From: Lumbricus terrestris
Taxonomy: Eukaryota > Annelida > Clitellata > Crassiclitellata > Lumbricidae
DNA: 64,000 bases
Assembly (NCBI GenBank): GCA_949752735.1
Contig: OX457036.1
Coordinates: 5,053,676-5,117,675 of the forward strand
Reading direction: 5' to 3'
The notes under the pieces are model-generated. The model saw nothing but the letters and a program-made list of their open reading frames with translations, was not told the origin of the DNA and made no database searches. Numbering within the stretch: the first letter of the stretch is position 1; every line of letters begins with the position of its first letter. Shown piece after piece: positions 33,181 through 44,559 of the stretch. The position numbers and the translations under genes are program-made.

Positions 33181-33277
33181 AACAGAATAATTTTGTATGT
33201 TCGTGTCACTTCCTCTTCGTTTGGTGGGATGAAGTCTTAGTCAGTAGTAAGAATCAGCAGCAAGACTTTGCTCTCAC

Positions 33278-33462
33278 TTGGTTCCCATGACCTGCTCCAG
33301 TCTTTCCTTGAATCTTTGAGTCTGAACTCCAGTGTGGAACCATCCGTCTGCATCACTTGCAGACTCCATGACGTCACAGTGGTCCCGGATGAAGTTGATC
33401 AGCTCCTCGTCTTCCCCGCTCCGGATGTAGCGCAATCGCAGCAGTCCCTCGTTTGACTCCGC
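33278..33462 (-). CDS. Kinase-like B exon 3
   Basis: Acceptor TTTGTAG|GCGG, donor CCAA|GTGAG. It reads 'SASDADGWFHTGVQTQRF'; three residues differ from copy A. Confidence 0.88.
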
Positions 33463-33708
33463 CTACAAATAAGCATGAATATTAATCAGATTTTGCGTAT
33501 AATTAGGAATTCCCGAAAGGTCCATTAAATCCTTCATTCGGTAGTTGGAGTTGGTGAACGGAGCAGTAGGAAGTGGTGGAAGCCTTGCACGGCTGCCGAT
33601 AGTTGAATACTTATAGACTCATTGTAATCATCCGCTCATTAGGCTACTTGTTGTAGTCATAATTATATTATTATAGTGCGTTGTGTCAGTTCGAAATTGA
33701 AAGAAGAT

Positions 33709-33832
33709 CAGGGCTTTAAAGTGTGGTCATGGACGGCATCCATGCACCTATTTTAAAATCTGAACGTCATGCTACCATTTATTGGCCAGCACAGACAGGA
33801 GAGGTACTTATTTTCCCATACTTTAAGCACTG
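33709..33832 (+). mobile_element. hAT MITE, CAGGGCTTAAAGTGTG family, copy 4 (internally deleted)
   Basis: 124 bp long, against about 177 for its relatives. The target duplication AAGAAGAT is perfect (33701-33708, 33833-33840). It lies in kinase-B intron 2; the matching place in copy A near 12625 lacks it. Confidence 0.9.
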
Positions 33833-33835
33833 AAG

Positions 33836-33853
33836 AAGATTATTATTATTTAC

Positions 33854-33916
<63 letters not shown>

Positions 33917-33940
33917 ATTATTATTATTATTATTACAAAT
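33836..33940. repeat. (ATT)n microsatellite
   Basis: A near-pure ATT array in intron 2 of copy B. Confidence 0.9.
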
Positions 33941-34028
33941 TATTATGTAAATCCTAAAACAACATTCATCGCCCACAAAAGACGCACTTGGGCGTGAGAC
34001 CTGCCTTAAGTGTTTATAATTTTTAGGT

Positions 34029-34217
34029 CAGGGCTGTTTTTAAGGAATTTTTAGAACTGCACAACTCCTTTTCTTTCACATCCTCCATGGTAAATTACTT
34101 CCAATCGGAGGACAATGACCTTTTTGCCAGTTTTAACTGTACAGAAGTGCTTCTACATCTGCACAAATCCGTTTAGAACTGCACATTTAGTGTACAACTG
34201 CACGTTAAAAAGCCCTG
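34029..34217. mobile_element. hAT-like MITE (CAGGGCTGTTTTTAA ends)
   Basis: Ends 'CAGGGCTGTTTTTAAGG' and 'GTTAAAAAGCCCTG', flanks TTTTAGGT and TTTTAGGC (7 of 8). The copy A equivalent near 15625-15640 ('tctttaggtcgtg') is empty. The interior repeats 'gaactgcaca'. Confidence 0.82.
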
Positions 34218-34492
34218 TTTTAGGCCATGCGTAATTTCTAGTACTGTGCATTGTGCAACCAACATTGAAGGAGGCACCCATGCTTGGCCTTGGCTGTTCC
34301 GAGTCTCATTGCAAATTCTATTTGTTAGGCTAAAGCGTGGGTCACGTCAATTGAATTATTGATTTCGTTTTGACTGAGCTCCTGTGAAAAGTTTTCTCAT
34401 AGGACCTTTCCTTTCTGGTCCTGAAGGTAATGACTAATGAGATTGATTTCAATACACTTGATAATAATTACAAAATTAACAAGGCAACATAC

Positions 34493-34560
34493 GTTCCCAA
34501 TGCGTTTTCCATTTCTGTAGTCTTCCTTTGACCTGTAAACAATTTTCGTGACTGATCCAC
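34493..34560 (-). CDS. Kinase-like B exon 2
   Basis: Acceptor TTTCAG|GTGG, donor AAC|GTATG. Protein sequence is identical to copy A, including GGSVTK. Confidence 0.88.
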
Positions 34561-34776
34561 CTGAAACCAAAAAACCTGCATATATACACATGGATGGATC
34601 CGATTTGACCAGGGTCTATGACAACAGAGGCCGTTACCCTGGACAGAAATTTGCTCGGCATATTACAGCACTTAAGAGCAAGGTACTGAACCAGTTTTTT
34701 AATATATAATTAATATTTATTTATCTCTTTTATATGCATAAAATAGAGGTAGCCTATATATACACTATCAAATACA

Positions 34777-35627
34777 TCTATACTTATAAAGCAGAGTCAT
34801 TATTCTGTTTGTAATTTTTCTGTTTGTATGGATGTATTTTGAATTTCTCGCCAGAGCCTGCTCGGAAATTACAGCGATTCGTTTTACCAAAATTTTCAAA
34901 CTGATTGTTACCCAAATTTGACGTTTAACGCGACTATTTTCAGCTGTCAATAAACTTTATAGCCCGAGCTGTCAACATTTTAACTTCACACGCGATAAGC
35001 GATTCGAAAGCCATTCGCGTTCATCGCCTCCATTGCCTACAAGAATCCTACAACCAATGGCATGACGGTTTGAGATCACGTGATATTTACTTATATCGAA
35101 AATATTTCTGATGATTATTCTGGCCTTATTTCTTCTGATCCACTCGACAAAAACATAAAGAAAGCGATCCAAAAATCTTTCCATATTTTAAATTTCGCTG
35201 TTATAAAAACGATCGTTGGCTTTATGTTCACTAAACTCATGACGTCATTATTTTGAGCTCAAATCTTTACGCCGCGCAGCAAAAAATGTTATGGACGCAA
35301 ATAATGCGAACATAACTGCAAATAATTGGAAAAAATTAGCGTAGATTTCAAAAACTTCCTTTATCGAACAATTTATGAAAGAAGCACGTTGCGGTGAATG
35401 GTAGCGGCTTTTCAGAAAAAGCCGTTTTTCTCAGTTACGTGTCGAGTGGACTTAACGGGTTTATCTCTTAAATTATCGACCAGACATGTACACCTAGCGG
35501 AGAGGTTCGTTACTTCGCCTTAACGCGGGGTCGATGAAAAGCGTGGTCAGAATGGTGAAGTCGGAACGGGGTCAGGCGTGGCTGGGGACAAAAACATTTC
35601 CCGGGCAACGCCGGGTAATTCAGCTAG
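34777..35627 (+). mobile_element. Non-autonomous Helitron-like element, copy 2, kinase-B intron 1
   Basis: The 5' end is TCTATACTTATAAAGC after an A. The 3' end is the hairpin 'CCCGGGCAACGCCGGG', then 'taattcag' and CTAG, followed by T, so the insertion lies between A and T as Helitrons require. Length is 851 bp. Copy A has an uninterrupted related sequence near 16015-16045. No Rep/helicase sequence is present. Confidence 0.8.
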
Positions 35628-36348
35628 TTGTACATAATTTGACTATTTTTATGTTAAAATTTGCAATTAACCAAGTAGATTTGACGAATAGGTTGAATCA
35701 AGGTATTTAGAAGTTGATAAAAAAATTGAAACATAGAAAGGAAGAGTAGAACCGGTCAGGTATAGAAATGTGATTACAAAGCGCTTTATATAGCCTAACA
35801 GGTGTCCTGTAATATGCATGTTCATCGTAGTTTTAATTTCGAATGTGATTTTGTCTCTCATGCGAACTGTTACAACGTGATATAGGCCGCTTGCGATGCG
35901 AGGTTTAGTGTTAGGCCAATCTGACCACAATTATAATGGTTGCCGTTGGCAAATTACAATATAATTAAAATTTAATTATATTTATTTAATATTTGTCACG
36001 TTCCATTCCTTAAAATTGCGCGCGAGCCATTGCACATTATGAGCAATGCATTCTAATTGCAAAAGTTCTGGTGATCTTTGAAAGATCATTTGAAGATTCG
36101 TACTAACTTTAATTAAAAATTCACTGCGTGTCATTTTCGTTCTACTTCATTCATATAATTTTATTTAAAAAAATTATTCTCAACGCAAATTTTAATCGCT
36201 AGAATTTCAGGCACTGATCAAACTTATTGATAAACTCAAGAGTTAGATAAGGATGAAAAGATTGTATGCTGAAAATATAGAACAGTAAGTAACTAATGTA
36301 GCTAATGATAATAATTATTGACTTGTACAACGGGAAGTGTAGGTAAAC

Positions 36349-36448
36349 CTGCGTCCAGTGTGAAACCCAAAGGAACAAGAGCCAAGTCTTCAGGAACCGT
36401 AATGAGCATCTCGTCCTCAGGGCTCACTTCGGCTTTCGTTGCGGCCAT
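36349..36448 (-). CDS. Kinase-like B exon 1
   Basis: It starts ATGGCCGCAACG and ends at CGCAG|GTTTAC. Four residues differ from copy A (positions 4, 6, 9 and 30). Confidence 0.85.
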
Positions 36449-36813
36449 GTTGGATGCAAAACTATTGTCGCTAAAATAGGAATAAAACTATGGTTAAATG
36501 ACTGATTCAAGCGAATATCAGAGCCAAACCGTTGCGAATATTTCTAAGTGACACACATCGTAGAACTGATTTTTCTCAGACTTTCAGCTTTTGGCTCAGG
36601 GACGTACGGAATCTCACAAGGGACACATCGTGTTTGATTCGACTTTCCTGATACATGACTTGATCTGACTGTTCCCATGTTTGGATCTATTCAACCTCTG
36701 TCGTCATTTTTTTCTAGTTTCACACACTGTTTCGGAATTATGTTCCTGGCTTTTTCTCTAAGACGTTATTCAAAAATATCACCAACTACGTTCAACTACG
36801 ATAAAGCGGCGAC

Positions 36814-36926
36814 TATAGGTGCAATCGCGTCCTAAAAAGTTGGGGGAACCATCATAATAAAATTAGGGGACCACTCGAAAGTTGGGGGACGCGTCCCGTG
36901 GGTCCCATAGGGTGGTTGCGCCTATG
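36814..36926. mobile_element. Short hAT-like MITE in the 5' flank of kinase B
   Basis: 113 bp with ends 'TATAGGTGCAATC' and 'GGTTGCGCCTATG'. The target duplication GCGGCGAC is perfect (36806-36813, 36927-36934). It is absent from the copy A equivalent near 17455. Confidence 0.82.
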
Positions 36927-37505
36927 GCGGCGACTGAGTTTCTAGAACCTTACCTCGTCCTATCTGAACGGTTCTTGTAGCTGTTTTTCTCTCTTCTAAA
37001 CAGGTTTTGATCGTGACCGCTCCAGGTGGTTTTTTTTTATCTATGGTAAACACTTGGCAACAAGCAAGCTGTAGGCCCTATTGTTTTGTTTCCAACAATT
37101 TATAAAGCGCCTCTCACAGTGAACACCATTCAGAGGCACTCCCAATGCGAAAGACCCAAAGAAAAGAAAACGGGTTTGAGACAGGAGAAATGATGCACAC
37201 TTGGCGCGCTTGTCGCATGCACAGGCCATGCAGTGCGTGTAGGTTAATCTGCGAGCAGTCTCCGATGAGCAACCGTACCTTATGCCATTTTTGGATCCTG
37301 AGGTTGTTCGATGCGAAGTTCAAAGAGCAAGGGGCGGATCTAATTCATGGTCGTCATTGTCAGTGAAGTCTGGTGTCTCTAAGACCTTGGTATGGAAAAG
37401 CCTTTCTAGGTCATTTGGTGACCGATCGTCGTCGATTGCCTCTTCTGAATCAAAGTGCAACGGCTCTATAGAAAGAGCAACGCTCATAGAACAGAGATCT
37501 AAAAC

Positions 37506-37985
37506 ACGTGAACCATGGATGTTTAAAACGATAAAAACGGGATAAAAATGGAATAAAGTCATTTTATTCCAAACAAATAAAAAGGCGAAACTAGATTTTA
37601 AGACAAAAAGGAAACTAACAAATAATTGGACTTAGTCATATTTTGTACTAGAGTACAAAATTGAGAACTTTCTTTTATACGCAAGTTAATTTTAATCAGC
37701 AATCAAACAACACAACTTAAAATACGTAAAACGGTCAAATAGCAGTATCCTGGAACGTACGGAAACAGTTTAAGCCTTAAGAGATATCAGACGAAAATAA
37801 GATTAAGGAAACTAATCACAGACAGAAAAAATATGAACTCATAAAAACAAAAATAAACTGAAAAAGAGAACAAATATAATGCTGCTTTTTATTGACTCCT
37901 TCGACGTCACCTGGCGACTAATCACAGGAAACTCCGTCCTATGAAATATATTAGGTTGTTGGTTGCAACTCTCACACAGTTATGA
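37506..37985. other. No gene recognised
   Basis: This A-rich spacer follows the end of the duplication. I see no exon or element end. Confidence 0.4.
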
Positions 37986-37991
37986 TCACGT

Positions 37992-38222
37992 GGGGCGCGG
38001 TGGTGTAGTGGTGGCGTCGTTGCCTTGAAGCCGGAATTTTCGAGGTTCGAATCTACATCAAGTCGCCGCGTAGGGACCTTGGGCAAGTCCTTCACTCGCA
38101 ATTGCTCAGCGCTTCGGCGTGAAACTACGATGCAGTGCCCGCTCTGCAGTCGGGAGCGCCTCTGAGTAGCGACCTTGAAGGGGCGCTGTAACAAGTGCAC
38201 ATACAAACAAACAAAATAAACA
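37992..38222 (+). repeat. tRNA-derived SINE, copy 2
   Basis: It begins 'ggggcgcggtggtgtagtgg' (A box) and has 'gaggttcgaatct' (B box), then the same tail as the 3757-3995 copy ('gcttcggcgtgaaact ... gcgcctctgagtag') and an 'aaacaaacaaaataaac' A-rich end. It is the best preserved copy in the window. Confidence 0.85.
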
Positions 38223-38507
38223 AATGATAATTCTTACATCATGGTTATTATCTAGCTCAGCAATTGTAACCGCGGGGCACTGCTTTCTTCCGATGTAGAC
38301 AGAAACATCGTATACAGCGGTTTAGGCTATATTTTGTTTATATAGATTTTCACATAAACTATTAAAAGGTGTGTACAATGAGCGTAACATCTTCGTAAGT
38401 ATTTATGTTAGCGACATCTTGTGGATGCCTGTTACTACAGTAGTTCCAGAGTTTAACGACGAGCAATGGTAGCAAATACCGTTAACGTCGACAGAAGTTA
38501 TTACGCT

Positions 38508-38588
38508 TGTATGTGCACTTGTTATAGCGCCACTTCAAGCTCTCTACTCAGAGGCGCTCCAGACTGCAGAGCGGACACTGCATCAATT
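38508..38588 (-). repeat. tRNA-derived SINE, copy 3 (3' fragment)
   Basis: 'tgtgcacttgttatagcgcc ... actcagaggcgctcc ... gcggacactgcatc' is the reverse of the SINE tail. The tRNA-like head is missing. It faces copy 2 across about 290 bp. Confidence 0.7.
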
Positions 38589-38993
38589 CTGACCGTTCTT
38601 ATTGCTTAGAATACAGAACGTTATTTTATTTCGATATTGGAAGACTACAGTGGCCATATCTATTAATTTCAAAGGATGTAAATTGTGTTTTACTTTGTGT
38701 AAGATGGTTGTAACAACTTTGTTATTAACTTGTCGAAATCCCTCCATCTTCTTCTTTATAGGCCTACCTGGCGCCCACGGTCCTCTTGGGGCACAAAACC
38801 ATCCGTGTGTCTTCAAAACATTTGATGGCTCTCAATGAGTCCACATAATTTTCGTTGCAATTAAGGCTCCTTTTCGAGTTTAGAAAATTTGCTTACAACT
38901 ATTTACACATATTCTTAGGCTAATTATCAAATTATCTTCAAGTTATCCACGCCGTAATATTACCTTTCCCCTACCTGTGTACGTATCCTAATA

Positions 38994-39816
38994 CATGGGT
39001 TCTCAAAACTGTGGTACGCGTACCCCTGGGGTATGCCTGGCGTTGGTAAAGGGTACGCGAAAAATTTCAGAAATGGGCTATACATTTTCTTTGAGTTTAT
39101 GGGTTTGTGCCCATCCTTCCTTGATTAGCAATAATTTTAACGTCGCAACATTATAATACTCGTCTTCATTTATTTATTTAACAACATATAATTAGACTCA
39201 CATAATTATTACACAGTGCATGCAACATATCTATGTTTAGGCCTATTAGGCCTACTATAGCTTTGTAACAAATAATGTATAAACAGTTGAAAGTACCAAA
39301 GCCAGAAATTCTCAGCCTATAAGAGACTAGAGCTCAAATAGCGGAGAGTTGAATTGGCCTAAGGATTAATTTCTGGTCGAGCTTTAAATTTTGCGATTCC
39401 TTTCAGCACGTCATACATGTAGGCCATATGTGTATGAAACTGGTTTTTAAACTATTATTGCTATCAAAAACAAAACATGGGGTAAATTTGCGTTTGACAT
39501 TGACAAATATTGATTCAGATATTTTAAATATGTGCTAGTCTAAACAAGCCCACAGCACTACTAGTTGGCTCTGTCTAACAAGGGTTTAAAGATCAATTTC
39601 CGCTTTAAATTTCTTGATAAGATTACCTGATTCAAACTAAACTTTGCTCCCTCTATACGACTCTAATAAACGATGTCACCAATGTTTAAATGGACTTTTG
39701 TTGTCACTACAATGGGACATCGCAATGGCATTTTGTCTCTGATCTTACTTTGCTGGCGGTCATTCGATTTTTTACTTGGGTAGGCCTACAATAAAAAATA
39801 AAGTTTGAGAACCCTG
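38994..39816. mobile_element. Non-autonomous hAT element, 0.82 kb
   Basis: Ends 'CATGGGTTCTCAAAACT' and 'AAGTTTGAGAACCCTG', a Charlie-like terminus. Flanks TCCTAATA and GCCTAATA match at 7 of 8. The interior 'gtacgcgtacccctgggg' is a typical subterminal palindrome. No transposase is seen. Confidence 0.78.
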
Positions 39817-40640
39817 GCCTAATAGGCTATAGCCTATGCACAGCCCCATTCGATTAAAAGGCAACTTCAGCATTCAAGCTGCACCTGCAAAAGGTGGCTA
39901 CGCGCAGAAACACAACCTCCTTAATATTTAAGTATTTAGCAGCATTGCTTGTTTGGTTCATCTGACACATTCCATGAGGCACACACTTTGAGCAGACGGA
40001 TCTAATGCAAATTAAGAAATACTATTCTATAGGCATCAACTATTCCACGCAACTAATTCAAAATTTTAAAGTTGAATAAACGAAAATTATTTTTATTTTT
40101 TGCAATAGACTGATGACTATAATAAGTTGGCCGTCTTCCGTTTACAATTCAATTCAATTCAAAAACCATGGGCACAGTGCCCGTAGGAGTCCGATGCCCT
40201 CCTCATAATGTCTCTCCATTTACAAGCATGAAGCTTATAATTATAGTACTACTCATAAGTGATTTGGCTTTAAGTCTGACCTCATTTTCGTGTGGAAGTT
40301 TCGCAAATGCGCTAATTGTGTCAAACGTCCTTACAAGCACTCCAAATGTACATCGCTTGCTTTTATGGCCCTTGACGTCTAAGACAGCAAAGTTGATTGT
40401 ATAACTAATGTCGTTATTATTCACAAGGTCAACTTAATTAGTAAAAGGACCATGACTTGTAACCAAGTGCATTACTTTGTCCCAAAAGGCGGTGGCAACA
40501 AATTCTCCTCAAACTTTCCTTCCATCCACAATTCCGTTTCATATGACGCTGAGTGGTTCAATGTGGATTGTGGAACTAACTTATTCCTTCGACGCGTTCT
40601 TTCTCATCAGCTGCTGGGCCAGTTACAATACACCGTAACA
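39817..40640. other. No gene recognised
   Basis: Short frames on both strands near 40168-40424 overlap each other and have no recognisable domain. No splice-bounded coding block could be supported. Confidence 0.35.
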
Positions 40641-40755
40641 ATATTTATTATTATTATTATAATTATTATTATTATTACTACTAGGCCTACTGCTAGGACT
40701 ACTACCACTACTACTACAACAACACCAACTACTACTACTACTATTACCATTATTA

Positions 40756-40806
<51 letters not shown>

Positions 40807-40905
40807 TTTAATGTCTTCAACAAACAACAACAGTAACAGAAAGTACAAAAAACTAGGGAAGTAGTGGCTAGTGTTATATCTTCTCAGGAACCAGATCAGC
40901 TAAAG

Positions 40906-40952
<47 letters not shown>

Positions 40953-41005
40953 CATCATCATCATTATTATTAATATTATTATTATTATTATTATTATTAT
41001 ATGAA
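40641..41005. repeat. (ATT)n/(ACT)n microsatellites
   Basis: Two arrays, 40641-40806 and 40905-41002, with ATT, ACT and ATC blocks, separated by about 100 bp of unique sequence. Confidence 0.9.
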
Positions 41006-41344
41006 TAAATTTTAAAGTCCAAGTCATTTATTATAGGCCTACATGTAAGTCTCAATTGCGTAGTATATTAGCAATAGCCTACTTACTGACAAACCTGCAG
41101 TTAAAACTGTCTTATCATCATAACTCAAGCATCGAACTTTGAGACGCAATTAACCTTTGCAATACTTGATCTCTTCAGCGACTGATTAATAATTGTCAAT
41201 CTCGCGAAGAAAACACTTGTCGAGACCCGGCGTAACAATATTTCACCAGACACGAATGTGTCAGCGATCCGAATGGAAGCCAGGTGGAATAATTCTGATG
41301 AGCTGGTCAAGTTGTCGATACCATTCCAGCTGGATCATATGATC

Positions 41345-41665
41345 AGGTAATCGTAATCGCTATCTACAGATATCTATAGCGCCACTCGTAAGTCAAGCAC
41401 AGGGTACCAGCTTATTCACGAGCGATGTATTTTGTCAGAGGGGTTGTCCAAAAGGCAGGTCAGCTGACACGGGATCGTAGTTATGAGGGGCTCACAATTT
41501 TGAGAGACTACTCTCCCCGTATCCTATGCCTATGCCAGTCTGGTTGCCGGGGTTAGAGTGATCGTAATCGTAATCTCCAAATTTCTAAAGCGCTACTCGA
41601 AAACCAAGCGCGGGCACCAGCTTATTCACGAGCGCTGCGTTGAGTCAAAAGGGTTGTCCGTAAGA
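41345..41665 (+). repeat. Unclassified short interspersed repeat, copies 2 and 3
   Basis: Two direct copies, about 41345-41465 and 41560-41665, share 'cgtaatcg ... tctatagcgccactcg', 'ccagcttattcacgagcg' and 'ggttgtcc'. The spacer is about 100 bp. These are the same family as 23690-23815. Confidence 0.65.
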
Positions 41666-42429
41666 GTAGAGTGGACAATGGATATAGTTAAGGTACATGT
41701 AGGTGTAGTTGTGGTGTAGAACAGTGGCGGCGCTAGAGGTGGGCTAGGGGTCTAAGCCAACCTTTGGTAATGCCGTCACTTGTATTATAGTAAACTAGAC
41801 AGTGGTCAACGAAAACAAAATCAACTTTAATTATCATAGCGTAGACGGTATGTCCAAACAGACTATACACCGCAGACATCCTGTCCGTAAAGAAGTTCTG
41901 TGCACCATGTGAGGCCAGCCGGCCTGCTGATCGGCTAAGCAGTAAGCAGGTAGGCCCACGCAACTCCATTGGGATTGGGATTATTCACTAGCAGCAGCAC
42001 TGGCTTATGCAGGAAACCTGAGCCATGGAATCGGAGCTATAGGTTGAAAACGCGGCTGCTGAATATTGTTGTGCACTTGATGCCTACGGCGATGGGCGTA
42101 AGAAGCTATCAGCAGAAACAGCAGATTAAGCTGTTGATGGAACCCTTATGGAACTAAGTTAACGAACACAAATCTACGAAGCCGTTTGGTTACAAGAAGG
42201 CCTGCGTTTTTTCGGGAATTTAGTACAAATATCACAATTATAAATTTAACGAAGTTGAAGCGTGCGATCCGAGCAAAGAGTTTCATGAACGTGGATCTCG
42301 TGCAGCCAGTGGCTGGAAATTATGCCATAAACGTTGATGCTATGCGTGGTCTGGCAGCAAGCGTTCTGGTGATTGTAGCCAACTCTGACAAAGAGAAAAG
42401 CGTAAAACAGTCGCAGAACTACTAAAGCT

Positions 42430-42712
42430 GATCGAGTGTCTTATAGAGAGCTTTGAAGATATTTGTGGCTTGCTCCAGATCGCTAAGACTATCACTGTCT
42501 CAAGCGTCGAATTCAAGCGATCATCGTCTGTGGTCAGACGCGTCAAATCAAACCTTCAATATAATACGATACCGCAGGATAGATTACGCAACATGTCAAT
42601 ATTAGCGATAGAAATGGCGTGGTCAGATACATCAACCTTCGACTGGGAAAACGTGGCTGACAAATTCTGCGAGAGTGACATAAGACTGTCTTTGCACAAT
42701 GCACAGCAGTAG
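42430..42712 (+). pseudogene. hAT transposase C-terminal fragment
   Basis: The frame ending at 42712 includes 'VSSVEFKRSSSVVRRVKSNL', then 'TIPQDRLRNMSILAIEM' and 'DVE-like' acidic tail. This is the hAT dimerisation block, which usually reads as an ERSFS-L-R-x-K-T-x-L-R-x-T-x-x-x-x-R-L motif. Upstream frames (41969-42425) contain stops, and no start is visible. 'CAGTGGCGGCGCTAG' at 41723 could be the 5' terminus of the parent element, but I found no matching right end. Confidence 0.65.
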
Positions 42713-42911
42713 GTAACGCCTCAACTCAGCGGCTCGAAAACTAACAAATGATTGCAAAATACACAAATAAAACTATACGCAGAATAAGTTTGTTTGCATG
42801 AGGAAATTGCACATTGATTTTCGGGTGGGTCGAACCGTAAACTTCCTAAATAGTCCATACCGTTAGGGCTTTCTAATTCCAATCGACTGTATACTTATTA
42901 GGCCTACTTAA

Positions 42912-42985
42912 GCGCCTGTGAATAAGCTGGTTCCCGCGACTTCGCTTTTGTGGGCGCTGTAGAAGTCTCGAGATTACGATTATAC
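42912..42985 (-). repeat. Unclassified short interspersed repeat, copy 4
   Basis: 'gcgcctgtgaataagctggt ... gggcgctgtagaagtctcgag' is the reverse of the 41560 copy. Confidence 0.6.
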
Positions 42986-43139
42986 TTACAATCTTGTCAT
43001 CCTTGGTGGGTACGTCAACAAGTCATGTAAAGATAAGTTGGGATTCGGACATGGGTCAAGAACTCGTAAAATGTTATGCGTAAACACCAACTTTATAATT
43101 TTTATTTAGTATTCCACTCTTATTATTATTACGTACATG

Positions 43140-43412
43140 TACTCTACGATACAGCGGCAATGAATGGCTGTGAAAGTCGGACTATCAAGATGAAAGAAGA
43201 ATAATAGAAGCATTCGAGATTAAATGCCTCAGACAGATCATAATAGAATCATGACGGGATAAGAGAAGAACTAATGGGTTCTGGAGGCGGCAGGAGTGGA
43301 AATAAGTCTGTTCAACTCGATCAAAAGAAGGAACTTTCTTACTTCAGACGCCCGGACGAGAAAGAATGGATGATGCCTGGAAAACGAGATTATGAAGGGT
43401 GCGGTGCCTGCA
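43140..43412 (+). pseudogene. LINE C-terminal fragment, left half of an interrupted copy
   Basis: Frames encode 'LFNSIKRR', then 'CLENEIMKGAVP', matching the C-terminal region of a LINE family also seen at 59555-59765. It contains several stops. The homology stops exactly at the inverted end near 43412 and resumes at 58740. Confidence 0.7.
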
Positions 43413-43777
43413 GTAGGGGTCTGCGGATATACCCGTACCCGCGGATTCACCCATACCCGGTCGTGCCCGCGGGTCGGGTACGGGTCGGATACGCTTTTTA
43501 CGGGTCGGGTATGGGTAGGGTCATCACGGGTACGGGTAAACCCGCTTTTACCCGTGACAATATGATGTGGAGGCTACAAGTTATCGACAGATTTTCATAT
43601 GTTCACTCTAAGCATTCACTACTGTTGGTTTGGGCATTGGGCACCTGGTGGAGGGTTTGGCGAATCTCTACCACCATGGGGACCAGGGTGGTGGCGAAAA
43701 CCTTAACTTTCGCTGTTTCACCATTATGCATTTCCACTTTTTTTTAGCTTTTCACTCCAAACCTTCACTACTGTGTC
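43413..43777. repeat. Left inverted end of the 15.3-kb structure
   Basis: It begins 'TAGGGGTCTGCGGATA', followed by about 150 bp of CGGGTA/TACCCG-type subterminal repeats and ending with 'cttttcactccaaaccttc' and 'actactgtgtc' at 311-361 bp from the tip. The right end at 58363-58733 has the same tip in reverse (TAGGGTTCTGCGGGTA), the same CGGGTA repeats, and the same inner block at 321-369 bp. Confidence 0.65.
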
Positions 43778-43955
43778 GGTGAGATCGAGGCAAGGTGATC
43801 CGGCGGGTTAGGGCGATCGGTGGGTGAGTGCATGGGATGGACAAAATAATCTTGCTCTCATATTCTGCATCTGGTTCTACCTCTGTCTTTTCCTCTCTGC
43901 CACTGCTATTTTCTCTCTGCCTCTTTCTATGCCTATGCCTATGCTTCTGGTTTTA

Positions 43956-43960
<5 letters not shown>

Positions 43961-44037
<77 letters not shown>
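43961..44037. repeat. (CT)n microsatellite
   Basis: Nearly pure CT dinucleotides for about 77 bp. Open frames of Ser-Leu repeats over it are artefacts. Confidence 0.95.
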
Positions 44038-44040
<3 letters not shown>

Positions 44041-44439
44041 TCTCCCTCTATCTGCACGTCTTCATCGTCATCTTCATTTCCCTCTCTCTAATCCTATCTA
44101 TTACAAGCGGCCACTCCTCCTTCTCCTACTTCTCTGCTATGAACTTGGTCATTTATTAATTGGTGTCGAATCACAGTTTCAAAGCGGCCTGTTCTTTAGG
44201 GCAGTCATATTGCTGTCCCACAAATGTTTGATCTGGTTAGTCCGGCAAGAGGAAGGTCAGAGGTCGCTGACTTTGATGCCTCTGAAAAACAGTCCAATTT
44301 CCTTGATTGAAGCAGTCCAAGCACATAGCTTTCGAAGGTTTCCACCCCTTAAACTCTGATATATATTTTTATATATATTTATATATCCTCAACTGCGCTG
44401 CCCGAGTCGTCGCCAATCTCCCAAAATTCTCGCATATTT

Positions 44440-44441
<2 letters not shown>

Positions 44442-44489
<48 letters not shown>
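44442..44489. repeat. (TA)n microsatellite
   Basis: Pure TA dinucleotides next to the left border of the satellite region. Confidence 0.95.
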
Positions 44490-44490
<1 letters not shown>

Positions 44491-44559
44491 GCTGGATCGC
44501 ACCTTGGCTACTCACTTTGTGCCATAAAACCTATACGCTAACCACTCACTGTTCTTAAG

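Larger units (their letters stand above)
21903..36448 (-). pseudogene. Pantothenate kinase-like gene, copy B, disrupted in exon 6
   Basis: Eight exons occur on the minus strand: 36349-36448, 34493-34560, 33278-33462, 32421-32757, 29057-29149, exon 6 split as 28662-28745 and 23894-23978, 23110-23309, and 21903-22007. All splice sites and exon lengths equal those of copy A. By my reading 24 of 418 residues differ, including loss of two glycines in the CGSGHG loop (CGSAHA here) and GGFGG changed to GGLAG. A complete copia element interrupts exon 6 after its 28th codon. Apart from that insertion the reading frame is open, so the gene was intact until recently. This haplotype should make no full-length protein. 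Other haplotypes may lack the insertion. Confidence 0.88.
20700..37505. repeat. Segmental duplication, copy B
   Basis: This is the partner of 4975-18215. It is longer by about 3.6 kb because it carries the copia element, a 2.66-kb nested hAT, a Helitron and several MITEs, while lacking the insertions private to copy A. Confidence 0.85.

Noticed and set aside
32190..33209. A 339-residue minus-strand frame
   Set aside because: It runs through exon 4 but also through the decamer repeat, an intron and the purine tract. Splice sites and copy A show only 32421-32757 is coding.
40168..40424. Overlapping plus and minus frames near 40168-40424
   Set aside because: No domain, no splice-site support, and both strands equally open; insufficient evidence for a gene.
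43824..44159. Ser-Leu repeat protein over 43824-44159
   Set aside because: Translation of a (CT)n microsatellite.
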